Assembly (NCBI GenBank): GCA_934636435.1
Contig: CAKUAQ010000002.1
Span: 1 to 64,000, forward strand
Length of the DNA stretch: 64,000 bases
Reading direction: 5' to 3'
Source: an uncultured Eubacteriales bacterium
GTDB lineage: Bacteria; Bacillota; Clostridia; Oscillospirales; Acutalibacteraceae
Made by a program: the position numbers and the translations under genes. Numbering within the stretch: the stretch's first letter is position 1; each line of letters starts with the position of its first letter. Below are positions 35,832 to 44,301 of this stretch, piece after piece. The notes below the pieces were generated by a model, which made no database searches, was not told the DNA's origin, and saw only the letters and a program-made list of their open reading frames with translations.

Positions 35832-36167
35832 TTATTCCATCTCTTTCAGCACCAGGGTGATGTGCGAGGACCGCTTTTCAATGCGGTAGGCACGCCCCTG
35901 AGCCCGAGGACGGATGCGTTTCATGATGGGGCCGGGGCAAACCATCGCCTCAGCGACATACAGGTTGGCTTTATCCAGATTGCAGTTGTTCTCGGCATTC
36001 GCCACAGCCGACTTCAGCAGCTTACCCACCGGCTCGCAGGCGGCCTTGGGGGTAAAGCGGATGATGGCGGCGGCTTCCTCTACCGGCTTATTGCGGATGA
36101 GGTCGAGAACGATCTTGACTTTGCGAGGCGAAATACGCACATAGGTTGCTTGCGCCTTTGCTTCCAT
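35832..36167 (-). CDS. rplV: 50S ribosomal protein L22
   Basis: 111 residues: YVRISPRKVKIVLDLIRNKPV, the tunnel loop GPIMKRIRPRAQGRAYRIEKRSSH (in part) and ITLVLKE. Normal length for the family. Confidence 0.97.
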   Translation of the reverse strand: MEAKAQATYVRISPRKVKIVLDLIRNKPVEEAAAIIRFTPKAACEPVGKLLKSAVANAENNCNLDKANLYVAEAMVCPGPIMKRIRPRAQGRAYRIEKRSSHITLVLKEME

Positions 36168-36188
36168 GATTGATTCTCTCCTTTCCGC

Positions 36189-36461
36189 TTATTTCGTGCT
36201 CTTAGAGCCGGCGTGGCCCTTAAAAGTACGGGTGGGGGCAAACTCGCCCAGCTTGTGGCCGATCATGTCCTCGGTGATGTACACCGGCACATGCTTGCGT
36301 CCGTCATGCACGGCGATGGTGTGTCCGACGAAGTTGGGGAAGATGGTGGAGGAGCGGCTCCAGGTCTTCAGGATGCGCTTCTCACCGGTCTCGTTCAACT
36401 CCTGGATCCGTTTCATCAGCACAGGCTGCACGAAAGGACCCTTCTTTACGCTTCTACCCAT
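36189..36461 (-). CDS. rpsS: 30S ribosomal protein S19
   Basis: 90 residues: MGRSVKKGPFVQPVLMKRI, WSRSSTIFPNFVGHTIAVHDG and YITEDMIGHKLGEFAPTRTF. Binds the head of the 30S subunit with S13. Confidence 0.97.
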   Translation of the reverse strand: MGRSVKKGPFVQPVLMKRIQELNETGEKRILKTWSRSSTIFPNFVGHTIAVHDGRKHVPVYITEDMIGHKLGEFAPTRTFKGHAGSKSTK

Positions 36462-36481
36462 AAATCTTGATCTCCTTTCGC

Positions 36482-37315
36482 TTACTTGCTGTTACGGCGC
36501 TTCACGATAAACTTATCGGAGCGGTTGTGGGTCTTACGGGTCTTGTAACCCAGGGCGGGCTTGCCCCAGGGGGTCACGGGGCCGGGACGACCCACGGGAG
36601 ACTTACCTTCACCACCGCCGTGGGGGTGATCGTTGGGGTTCATAACAGAACCGCGCACGGTGGGACGCCAACCCATGTGGCGCTTACGGCCGGCTTTACC
36701 GATCTGCACATTGCTGTGCTCCACGTTGCCCACCTGACCGATGGTGGCCATGCAGTTCAGCGGCACATTCCGCATCTCGCCGGAGGGCAGACGCACCATG
36801 GCGAGACCGTTTTCCTTACCCATGAGCTGCGCCATCACGCCGGCGGAACGGGCCAGCTGCGCACCCTTGCCGGGATACAGCTCCACGTTGTGGACGAAGG
36901 TACCGGTGGGGATGCTGCTCAGGGGCAGCGCGTTGCCGGGCTTAATGTCGGCAGCGGCGCCGGCGGTCACGGTGTCTCCCACCTTCAGACCGACGGGAGC
37001 GATGATATACCGCTTTTCGCCGTCCGCATACTGCACCAGCGCGATGTGGGCCGAGCGGTTGGGATCGTATTCCAGCGTCATCACGGTACCGGCGACATCC
37101 AGCTTATTGCGCTTAAAGTCGATGATCCGGTATTTCTGGCGGTTGCCGCCGCCCCGGTGACGGATGGTGATGCGGCCGTAGCTGTTGCGGCCGGCATTCT
37201 TGGACTTGGGAGCCAGCAGGCTCTTTTCCGGAGCTACTTTGGACAGCACGCTGTAATCAATCACGGACATACCGCGGCGGCCCGGAGTAGTCGGCTTATA
37301 AATCTTTGTAGCCAT
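36482..37315 (-). CDS. rplB: 50S ribosomal protein L2
   Basis: 277 residues: KIYKPTTPGRRGMSVIDYSVL, GRNSYGRITIRHRGGGNRQKYR (in part) and the peptidyl-transferase-proximal NPNDHPHGGGEGKSPVGRPG. ATG at 37315 follows GGAGAG. A 130-base spacer with a strong hairpin separates it from rplW, unusual inside this otherwise compact cluster. Confidence 0.97.
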   Translation of the reverse strand: MATKIYKPTTPGRRGMSVIDYSVLSKVAPEKSLLAPKSKNAGRNSYGRITIRHRGGGNRQKYRIIDFKRNKLDVAGTVMTLEYDPNRSAHIALVQYADGEKRYIIAPVGLKVGDTVTAGAAADIKPGNALPLSSIPTGTFVHNVELYPGKGAQLARSAGVMAQLMGKENGLAMVRLPSGEMRNVPLNCMATIGQVGNVEHSNVQIGKAGRKRHMGWRPTVRGSVMNPNDHPHGGGEGKSPVGRPGPVTPWGKPALGYKTRKTHNRSDKFIVKRRNSK

Positions 37316-37445
37316 TCTATTCACTCTCCTATTTTCAGGCTGCACACAAGGCGTTGCCTTGGCTTGCCAGGCTTAGCGGAGACGCGGCCCGCAGGCCGTC
37401 TTTCCGTCTCCATACATTGCCGGACGGGGTTCCTTCCGGAACGTC

Positions 37446-37739
37446 TCAGAACATTCCGTTGAAGAACTCGATGGTCTTGGACTCAGCCGTCAGGGTGACG
37501 ACCGCCTTTTTCCAGTCAGAGGTGTAGCCCTCGAACCGGCCGTAGCGGCGCTTTTTGCCCTTCATGCTGATGGTGTTGACCTTGGCCACCTTCACGCCGA
37601 AGATCTCCTCCACCGCCTTGGCGATCTCGATCTTGTTGGCGCCGTCCGCCACGCGGAAGGTGTACTTCTTGTCGCTCAGCGCAGCACTGGATTTCTCCGT
37701 GATGACGGGGGCGAGGATAATATCACGAGCATCCATCAC
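37446..37739 (-). CDS. rplW: 50S ribosomal protein L23
   Basis: 97 residues: IILAPVITEKSSAALSDKKYTF and FGVKVAKVNTISMKGKKRRYGR. Docking site for trigger factor and SRP at the tunnel exit. Its ATG overlaps the rplD stop by four bases; a second ATG directly follows the first. Confidence 0.97.
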   Translation of the reverse strand: MMDARDIILAPVITEKSSAALSDKKYTFRVADGANKIEIAKAVEEIFGVKVAKVNTISMKGKKRRYGRFEGYTSDWKKAVVTLTAESKTIEFFNGMF

Positions 37740-38359
37740 TTATAAACCTCCTCCATCTGTGCCACGGCGTCCTTGACGACGATGAACTTATCGGCGTTGA
37801 GGACATCGTAGACATTCAGGGTGTTGACCAGAGCGGTCTTGACACCGGGAATATTGCGGGCGGAGCAAACGATCTTCTCGTTCTTCTCCGGCAGCACCAG
37901 CAGCACCTTCTTGTCGGCACCCAGAGCGGCCAGCATGGAGACGATGGTCTTGGTCTTGTACTCGTCCATTGCCAGGCTGTCCAGCACCAGCATCTCCTCG
38001 GCAGCCACCTTGGAGGAGAAGGCCGACTTCAGAGCCAGACGGCGCATCTTCTTGGGCAGCACAAACCGATAGGAGCGGGGCTTCGGACCCAGCGCGATAC
38101 CGCCGTGGGTCCACTGGGGAGCCCGGGTCGAGCCCTGGCGGGCGTGACCGGTGCCCTTCTGGCGCCACGGCTTTTTGCCGCCGCCGCTGACCTCGGTGCG
38201 GGTCTTGGTGGACTGAGTGCCCTGACGCTGATTGGCCAGGTAGTTGACTACGGCGCTGTGCAGCACGGTCTTGTTGGGCTCGATGCCGAACACGTCGGCG
38301 CTCAGCTCCAGCGTGCCGGTCTGCTTGCCGGTCATATCATATACGGAAACTGTAGGCAT
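37736..38359 (-). CDS. rplD: 50S ribosomal protein L4
   Basis: 207 residues: globular part with MPTVSVYDMTGKQ, the extended loop QSTKTRTEVSGGGKKPWRQKGTGHARQGS (in part) and PRSYRFVLPKKMRRLALKSA. In E. coli L4 binds the S10 leader and attenuates the operon; the leader here has terminator-like hairpins that could serve a similar control. Confidence 0.97.
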   Translation of the reverse strand: MPTVSVYDMTGKQTGTLELSADVFGIEPNKTVLHSAVVNYLANQRQGTQSTKTRTEVSGGGKKPWRQKGTGHARQGSTRAPQWTHGGIALGPKPRSYRFVLPKKMRRLALKSAFSSKVAAEEMLVLDSLAMDEYKTKTIVSMLAALGADKKVLLVLPEKNEKIVCSARNIPGVKTALVNTLNVYDVLNADKFIVVKDAVAQMEEVYK

Positions 38360-38376
38360 CTGTAACTCCTCCTTCC

Positions 38377-39012
38377 TTAGGCTTTCTTGACGGTGTCGGA
38401 GATGACCACGATGCCCTTGCGTGCGCCGGGGATGGCGCCCTTAATGGCGATCAGGTTATTCTCCGCGTCGATCTTCACGATCTCCAGGTTCTGCACGGTG
38501 ACCCGCTCAGCACCCAGATGGCCGGCGCCCTTCATACCCTTGTATACACGGGAGGGAGAGGAGCAGGCGCCCAGAGAGCCGGCGTGCCGCGCCACAGGGC
38601 CGGTACCGTGGGTCTCTTTGAGCCGCTGGAAGTTCCAGCGCTTGATCGCGCCGGCGTAGCCCTTACCCTTGCTGGTGCCGACCACGTCCACGTGCTCGCC
38701 CACCGCAAAGGCATCGGTCTTGACCACGTCGCCCACATTCAGAGCGGCGCAATCCGCCAGACGGAATTCCCGCAGGATACGCTTGGGAGCTACATCGGAC
38801 TTGGCGAAATGGCCCTTCATGGGCTTGTTGACCTTCTCGGCCTTGACATCCTCAAAGCCCAGCTGGATCGCCTCGTAGCCGTCGTTCTCCACGGTTTTCT
38901 TCTGAACCACGACACAGGGACCCGCCTCAACGACGGTCACCGGAATGACGCAGCCCTTTTCGTCGAAGATCTGGGTCATGCCGATCTTACGACCAATGAT
39001 TCCTTTTTGCAT
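38377..39012 (-). CDS. rplC: 50S ribosomal protein L3
   Basis: 211 residues: GIIGRKIGMTQIFDEKGCVIPV and the loop TSKGKGYAGAIKRWNFQRLKETHGTGP (in part) reaching the peptidyl-transferase centre. ATG at 39012 follows AAGGAGGT. A 149-base spacer lies between it and rpsJ. Confidence 0.97.
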   Translation of the reverse strand: MQKGIIGRKIGMTQIFDEKGCVIPVTVVEAGPCVVVQKKTVENDGYEAIQLGFEDVKAEKVNKPMKGHFAKSDVAPKRILREFRLADCAALNVGDVVKTDAFAVGEHVDVVGTSKGKGYAGAIKRWNFQRLKETHGTGPVARHAGSLGACSSPSRVYKGMKGAGHLGAERVTVQNLEIVKIDAENNLIAIKGAIPGARKGIVVISDTVKKA

Positions 39013-39161
39013 AGTGACTATACCTCCTTTGGTTATTGGTTGATCCCGGCACCCGTGCTGCACCGGCCGCGGCTTTCCGGGTCAATCCCGGAGTTCCCGG
39101 CAGGGGCGGGGCGCCAAAACCAACGTGACCTCGCATAATGGACCTCTGCCAAACCGTAGGT

Positions 39162-39473
39162 TTACAGTTTGATCTCGATGTCCACACCGGCGGGGAGTTC
39201 AAGGCCCTGCAGGGCCTCAACGGTCTTGTTGGACGGTCTGAGGATGTCGATCAGACGCTTGTGGGTGCGGGTTTCGAACTGCTCACGGGCATCCTTGTAC
39301 TTGTGAACGGCCCGCAGGATGGTGACGACCTCTTTCTCCGTGGGGAGCGGCACGGGGCCAGACACACGGGCGCCGGTGCGGTGGGCGGTCTCCACGATCT
39401 TGGCCGCCGCCTGATCCACCAGCTGATGGTCATACCCTTTGATGCGAATACGGATTTTTTCTTTGACTGCCAC
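39162..39473 (-). CDS. rpsJ: 30S ribosomal protein S10
   Basis: 103 residues: VKEKIRIRIKGYDHQLVDQAAAKIVE and LPTEKEVVTILRAVHKYKDAREQFE (in part), the NusE/S10 fold also used in antitermination. The start is GTG at 39473 with AAGGAGG nine bases upstream. First gene of the cluster, behind a leader of about 370 bases. Confidence 0.97.
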   Translation of the reverse strand: MAVKEKIRIRIKGYDHQLVDQAAAKIVETAHRTGARVSGPVPLPTEKEVVTILRAVHKYKDAREQFETRTHKRLIDILRPSNKTVEALQGLELPAGVDIEIKL

Positions 39474-39556
39474 TATAAAACGCCTCCTTAAAAATTTGAG
39501 TTGGCGGGCGACGCTGAAAACCTGACACAGAGCCGGGTGTTTCCACCCTTTCCATG

Positions 39557-39590
39557 AAAAAACCGGCGGCTCGCTACCAGCGAACCCCGG
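39557..39590 (-). terminator. candidate attenuator 2 in the S10 leader
   Basis: On the minus strand GGTTCGCT (39579-39586) pairs with AGCGAGCC (39568-39575), can be extended by CCGG/CCGG outside a bulge, and is followed by TTTTTT (39557-39562). It lies about 90 bases before rpsJ. Confidence 0.6.
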
Positions 39591-39730
39591 GTCGGCACAG
39601 CGTCCTGCATTCAGAGACCGGCAAAAGTCGCAAGTATCGGCACACTCCGCCCGTTGGGCAGGCGGAAACGCCTCTCTGCCAGCCGCTGCACACAGTATTC
39701 TTTCGCCCGGTTTGAAATCGGACATACTCA

Positions 39731-39757
39731 GCAGAAAAACCGGCTCAAACGAGCCGC
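39731..39757 (-). terminator. candidate attenuator 1 in the S10 leader
   Basis: On the minus strand CGGCTC-GTTT-GAGCCG (39741-39756) is followed by GTTTTTC. The stem is short (six pairs) but tightly looped, about 100 bases into the transcript. Confidence 0.5.
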
Positions 39758-39845
39758 AACCTCCTGCGTCATCGCATATCGTGCAGTCGTGCGCTCCGAC
39801 GGAAAACGGGCACAATACGCCTGTCCTCCGCAATCACGCTCGACT

Positions 39846-39874
39846 ATCATACCGCAAACCGGCGGAAATTGCAA
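39846..39874 (-). promoter_or_regulatory. promoter of the S10-spc-alpha cluster
   Basis: On the minus strand TTGCAA (39869-39874) and TATGAT (39846-39851) are 17 bases apart. A/T-rich tracts directly upstream (39875-39915) could act as an UP element. No other strong promoter was seen before rplQ. Confidence 0.8.
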
Positions 39875-40263
39875 GCATTTTTTTGCATTTTTTCAAAAAA
39901 TTTTTCGGTGTTTTTTTGCACCACCATATATGGTGGTTGCAGAGATTTCGGCCGCAAAATACAGAGACACCGCAGGAGCATTCCGGCGGTGCCCGGGACA
40001 CGGCAACCAAAAAACCGCGGCCGTCAAGCCGAATTCCGGTACGGACCCCGCACCGAACGGCATCCGCACCGGCGGTTGCAGGTCACCGCACATTCCATCC
40101 CCAGCACCACACCGTTATATAATAAGGACGGCGTGTACTCTAAAAATCGGCGCTCCCGCTCCCCCGCTCTCCTCTCGCCGACTTTCGTCGTGCACACACC
40201 ATAAATCCCCTCCCCACTCCCGGCGTGCAATCGGATACCTAACATCTGCCAGCTAACAACCAT

Positions 40264-40292
40264 TTGACAAATCTGCACAGTCGGAGTACAAT
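40264..40292 (+). promoter_or_regulatory. promoter of the GNAT-like gene
   Basis: TTGACA (40264-40269) and TACAAT (40287-40292) with a 17-base spacer. The 370 bases between the divergent S10 promoter and this one hold only A/T tracts and a CCACCATATATGGTGG palindrome (39921-39936). Confidence 0.85.
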
Positions 40293-40352
40293 AGGGGGCG
40301 TACGGATACTGCAACGCCTGTTTTTTTATCCGCCGAGGAGGAGGAACCACCG

Positions 40353-40353
40353 A
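40353..40353 (+). other. start codon of the GNAT-like gene
   Basis: ATG at 40353 preceded by GAGGAGGAGG, a ribosome binding site that settles the start. Confidence 0.7.
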
Positions 40354-41504
40354 TGACATCCACGATTGAGACGACCGCCGTCACCGTGCGGGAAGTAACC
40401 ACCAAAACGGAGCTGCGCCGGTTCGTAGACTATCCCAATCAGCTGTACCGGGATGTGCCCCAGTTTGTGCCCGCCTTTTACGGAGACGATCTGGCGGACT
40501 GGGACCGCGCCAAAAACCCCGCCTTCGACTATTGCGATGCCCGATGCTGGCTGGCCTATCGGGACGGGGAGATCGTCGGGCGCATCGGCGCCATCCTCAG
40601 CCACAAGGCCAACGAGAAATGGCACACCAACCGGATGCGGTTCTCCCAGGTGGACTTCATCGACGATCCGGCGGTGTCCTCCGCCCTGTTTGCCGCCGTG
40701 GAGGGCTGGGCCGCCGAAAAGGGCTGCGACCAGATCCACGGACCGCTGGGCTTCTGCGACATGGACCGGGAGGGCATGCTGGTGGAGGGCTTTGACCGCC
40801 GCAGTATGTTCATCACCTATTATAATCACCCCTACTACAACGACCATTTGGAGCGGCTGGGCTACCGCAAGGACACCGACTGGGTGGAATTTTATATTGA
40901 AGCGCCCACCCCGGACAGTCCCCAGGGCATCAAGCTGCACCGCATCGCCCAGCACGTGCTGCGCAGCCGCAAGCTCCATGTGGCTAACGTCAGACACCAG
41001 TGGCAGTATCCCCCGCTGGTGGAGCAGGTGTTTCGGCTGGTGAACGAGGCGTATGCGCCCCTCTATGGTGTGGTGGAGCTGAACGAACGGCAGGTGAAAA
41101 AGTATAAGACCAAGTTCGCCCCGCTCATCAACCCCCATCTGGCGTGCTTCGTGATGGATGAGCAGGAGCGGATGGTGGCGTTCGGGGTCAGCGCCCCCTC
41201 CATGGCGACCGCTATGCAAAAGAGCCGGGGACGGCTGTTCCCCACCGGCTGGGTGCGGGTGCTGCACGATCTGCGGAAGAACGACACGGCCGATATGCTG
41301 CTCATCGCCGTGAAACCGGAGCTGCAGGGCGTCGGCATCAACGCCATCATCCTCGACCACCTGATTCAGGGGGCAGCGAAAATGGGCATCCGCTTTGCGG
41401 AGACCGGCCCTCAGCTGGAAACCAACAGCAAGATCCTCGCCCAGTGGAAAATGTTTGATAAGGATCAGCACAAGCGCCGCCGCTGCTATATTAAGGATAT
41501 ATAA
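40353..41504 (+). CDS. GNAT-fold acyltransferase-like protein
   Basis: 383 residues. A two-part protein: about 12-170 contains YPNQLYRDVPQFVPAFYGDD and RIGAILSH, and the C-terminal half has LLIAVKPELQGVGINAIILDHL, a GNAT-like acetyl-CoA loop (Q-x-x-G-x-x). KGCDQIHGPLGFCDMDREGMLVEGF is a conserved signature of a Clostridia/Bacteroidetes family usually labelled GNAT or hypothetical. The acceptor is unknown. Monocistronic: its own promoter and a strong terminator. Confidence 0.72.
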   Translation: MTSTIETTAVTVREVTTKTELRRFVDYPNQLYRDVPQFVPAFYGDDLADWDRAKNPAFDYCDARCWLAYRDGEIVGRIGAILSHKANEKWHTNRMRFSQVDFIDDPAVSSALFAAVEGWAAEKGCDQIHGPLGFCDMDREGMLVEGFDRRSMFITYYNHPYYNDHLERLGYRKDTDWVEFYIEAPTPDSPQGIKLHRIAQHVLRSRKLHVANVRHQWQYPPLVEQVFRLVNEAYAPLYGVVELNERQVKKYKTKFAPLINPHLACFVMDEQERMVAFGVSAPSMATAMQKSRGRLFPTGWVRVLHDLRKNDTADMLLIAVKPELQGVGINAIILDHLIQGAAKMGIRFAETGPQLETNSKILAQWKMFDKDQHKRRRCYIKDI

Positions 41505-41507
41505 AGA

Positions 41508-41550
41508 ACCGCGCGCCGCCCGGATCTCCGGGCGGCGCGCGGTCGTTTTG
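41508..41550 (+). terminator. terminator after the GNAT-like gene
   Basis: A 16-bp stem (41508-41523 with 41528-41543, arms ACCGCGCGCC... and complement) with ATCT loop is followed by CGTTTTG. It may also end the convergent znu operon. Confidence 0.85.
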
Positions 41551-41569
41551 TCGGTTGCCGTGAATGGGC

Positions 41570-42376
41570 TCACTTTTCCCGCATGAGAAATGTGCCGAAG
41601 AAGATCGCCGCCTGCACCAGAATGATGGTGGGGCCGGTGGCGACGCCGTTATAATAGGACAGCAGCAGCCCCAGCACCCCGGCGAACAGCCCAAAGATCA
41701 GCGCCAGCAGATGATAGCTGCGCATACTGCGCGCCACATGGCGGGACGCCGCTGCCGGGAGAATGAGCATGGCGTTGATGAGCAGCAGCCCCACCCAGCG
41801 GATCGCCAGCATCACCACCACGGCAATCAGCACCACAAAGAGGTTGTCCAGCAGCCCCACCCGCAGACCCTTGCTGCGGGCGACCGCCGGGCTGATGCTC
41901 ACCGCGTGGAAGCCGTTGAAGCACAGGCACCACACCACCGCCGTCGCCACCAGCACCAACCCCAGCAGCCACAGCTCCTGCCGGGTGATGCTCAGCACAT
42001 CCCCGATGAGCAGGCTCTGATAATTGGCGAAGTTGCCGCCCCGGGACAGCAGCACCAGCCCCAGCGCCACCCCCACCGAGGAGAACACTCCGATGACCGT
42101 GTCGGTGGACGCCAGACGGGAATGGCGGATGCGGTTCATCAGCAGCGCAAACACCACCGCAAACGCCACCATAATCCATTCGTATTGGCTGACCCCCGCC
42201 ACCACGCCGATGGCGACCCCCGTCAGCGCCGAATGCCCCAGCGCGTCGGAGAAAAAGGACATCCCGTTATTCACCACCAGCGTGCCGAGGATGGACAGCA
42301 GCGGCACCAGCAGCAGGATCGCCCCCAGCGCCATACGCATGAAATCGTATTGCCAAAAGCTGAAAATTCCGCTCAT
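41570..42376 (-). CDS. znuB: zinc ABC transporter permease
   Basis: 268 residues with about eight membrane helices, family ABC-3. Seen: GTLVVNNGMSFFSDALGHSALTGVAIG near the N-terminus (split here), SLLIGDVLSI, and NAMLILPAAASRHVARSM, typical of ZnuB/TroC permeases. Its ATG lies in the znuC stop region, and a GTG one codon earlier is possible. Metal choice (Zn versus Mn) is inferred from the His-rich binding protein upstream. Confidence 0.9.
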   Translation of the reverse strand: MSGIFSFWQYDFMRMALGAILLLVPLLSILGTLVVNNGMSFFSDALGHSALTGVAIGVVAGVSQYEWIMVAFAVVFALLMNRIRHSRLASTDTVIGVFSSVGVALGLVLLSRGGNFANYQSLLIGDVLSITRQELWLLGLVLVATAVVWCLCFNGFHAVSISPAVARSKGLRVGLLDNLFVVLIAVVVMLAIRWVGLLLINAMLILPAAASRHVARSMRSYHLLALIFGLFAGVLGLLLSYYNGVATGPTIILVQAAIFFGTFLMREK

Positions 42377-43107
42377 CACCGCTCACCTCCTCCGGGAAAC
42401 GCCTCCTGAAACGCCGGGGAAGCGAACACCTCCGCCGGGCTGCCGGACGCCAGCACCCGCCCCCCCAGCAGCACCACCCGGTCGGCGTGGTGCCGCACAA
42501 ACTCCAGATCGTGGGAAATCAGCAGGATCACCATATCGTCCCGCCGCAGCTGCTCCAGCAGCGCATAGAACCGCTCCAGCCCCGCCGCGTCCACGCCGGA
42601 CACCGGCTCATCCAGCACCAGCATATCCGGATGAGGGCGGGTGGCGATCGCCAGCAGCACCCGCTGCAGCTCCCCGCCGGACAGCCGCCCCACCGGCTTG
42701 TCCAGCAGCCCCTCCGCCTCGAACCGGGCGAAATGGCGGGCAATCTCCCCCCGCAGCTTTTTCGGCACCGGCAGAAACGCCGGATACCGGCCGGTGAAGG
42801 TCACCGCCATATCCAGCACCGTGGCCGGGGAGCCGGGGTCTACATTTAGACTTTGGGGCACATAGCCGATGCGGGGCTTTTTCTCTGCCGGAATCCCGTC
42901 ATGACCGGTGAAAATCACCTCGCCCGTATGGGGCAGCTCCCCCAGCACCGCCTTGAACAGGGTGCTTTTCCCCGCTCCGTTGCGGCCGATGACCGCCGTG
43001 ATCTCCCCGCAGTGGGCGTGGAGGCTCACATCCTCCACCAGCGTATGCCCGCCCGCCCGGACGGTGATGTGATTGATTTTCAGGCAATGCAATCCGCATC
43101 CGCTCAT
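42376..43107 (-). CDS. znuC: zinc ABC transporter ATP-binding protein
   Basis: 243 residues. Walker A GRNGAGKST (about 42-50), Q-loop YVPQSLNVD, signature RLSGGELQRVLLA, Walker B MLVLDEPVSGVD and switch His in LLISHDLEFV. AGGAGA precedes the ATG at 43107. It overlaps the permease gene by a base or more; a 150-base gap without a gene lies between it and znuA. Confidence 0.93.
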   Translation of the reverse strand: MSGCGLHCLKINHITVRAGGHTLVEDVSLHAHCGEITAVIGRNGAGKSTLFKAVLGELPHTGEVIFTGHDGIPAEKKPRIGYVPQSLNVDPGSPATVLDMAVTFTGRYPAFLPVPKKLRGEIARHFARFEAEGLLDKPVGRLSGGELQRVLLAIATRPHPDMLVLDEPVSGVDAAGLERFYALLEQLRRDDMVILLISHDLEFVRHHADRVVLLGGRVLASGSPAEVFASPAFQEAFPGGGER

Positions 43108-43257
43108 AAACCGTTCTCCTTTTCTTGTGGAATGGCGCATTTTGTACGGCGAAATTCCGTTGGCTCAGGCGGATTCGCCGTCCCGCGCCCCGAAAAGCCC
43201 TCTGCCGGATACACCGGCGAATCGTGCAGCCGCATAGCTGCCGTGCGCAGCGAACGC

Positions 43258-44226
43258 TCAGCCGGCTTCTCCGCACCGCTCCAGTGCCTGGGCCGTCCGC
43301 TCCATGGCCCGGAGCCAATCGTCGGCACTGCCGCTGCCCTTGACCCCGGTATCCAGCGCCAGCACCTGATTTTCCGGCACCAGCCTGTCCACCGACGGAT
43401 ACCGCACCGTGTACTGATCGTCATACAGCACCAGTGCGGAGGGCTCCGCCTGCACCGCGGCTGCCGCCCGCTGCAGATCCCCCGCCGACACGCCGCTCTC
43501 CTCCCCGGCGGACAGGCTCACCGCCACCGAAAACCCCAGCTCGTCCGCCAGATATGCCAGCGATTCATGGAACAGCACACATTGCCGCCGCCCCAGCTTG
43601 TCTGCCGCCGTTTGCAGCCGCCGAGCCACCTCGTCGATGCGGCGGCGATAGGTCTCGCCGTTCTGTCGGTAGCGGGCGGCATTGTCCGGGTCGGCGGCGC
43701 ACAGCGCCTGCTCCGCCGCCGTCACCTGCCGGGCATAGCGGCTGGGGCTGACCCAGATATGCTCGTTGTCGGTGTGGTGATGCTCCCCGTGGTCGTGGTC
43801 GTGATCGTAGTGGTCGTGATCGTCGTGGTCGTCGTGCTCTCCGGAGGGCAGCAGTGCGATCCCCGCCGATGTATCCGTCACCGGGGCGGTGAGGGTCGGC
43901 AGCACATCGTCGAGAAACGGCTCCGCTCCGGCGCCGTTGAGCAGCACCAGACTTGCCCGCTCCAGCGTGATGCGGTTGGCGGGGGACAGCTGGTAATCGT
44001 GGAGACAGCCAGTGGATGCGCCGGTGAGGTTCTCCACCGCCACGTCATCCACCCCGGCGGTGAGCTGCTGCGCCGCCACATAGAGGGGATAATTGGTCGT
44101 CACCACCGTGAAAGCGGCGCTTTCCGTCCTGCCGCCCCCCAGCAGCACCGTCAGCAGCACCCCCGCCGCTGCAATTCCCGCCAGCAGTCCCGCCACCGGC
44201 GCATAATGTCGTACTGTTCCTCGCAT
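43258..44226 (-). CDS. znuA: zinc ABC transporter substrate-binding protein
   Basis: 322 residues. N-terminal membrane-spanning signal (about 8-30) without a clear lipobox Cys. Cluster A-1 fold: VVTTNYPLYVAAQQL, LHDYQLSP with metal ligand His76, an Asp/His loop at 131-151 (HDDHDDHDHYDHDHDHGEHHH in part), HIWVSPSRYA with His156, and VLFHESLAYLADELG. The His/Asp loop is the feature that favours zinc over manganese. First gene of znuACB, with a promoter about 45 bases upstream. Confidence 0.9.
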   Translation of the reverse strand: MRGTVRHYAPVAGLLAGIAAAGVLLTVLLGGGRTESAAFTVVTTNYPLYVAAQQLTAGVDDVAVENLTGASTGCLHDYQLSPANRITLERASLVLLNGAGAEPFLDDVLPTLTAPVTDTSAGIALLPSGEHDDHDDHDHYDHDHDHGEHHHTDNEHIWVSPSRYARQVTAAEQALCAADPDNAARYRQNGETYRRRIDEVARRLQTAADKLGRRQCVLFHESLAYLADELGFSVAVSLSAGEESGVSAGDLQRAAAAVQAEPSALVLYDDQYTVRYPSVDRLVPENQVLALDTGVKGSGSADDWLRAMERTAQALERCGEAG

Positions 44227-44271
44227 ACCGTCCTCCCATTCTCCGCGCGGTGTGATATTCTTCAGTTCTAT

Positions 44272-44301
44272 CAGTATACCCGCTCCGGGGGTAAATGTAA
44301 A
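44272..44301 (-). promoter_or_regulatory. promoter of znuACB
   Basis: On the minus strand TTTACA (44296-44301) and TATACT (44272-44277) are spaced by about 17-18 bases. I see no clear Zur palindrome overlapping it. Confidence 0.65.

Noticed and set aside
44227..44271. Zur operator before znuA
   Set aside because: Only TGATA...TATCA five-base arms were seen around an 11-base non-matching centre; too weak to call.
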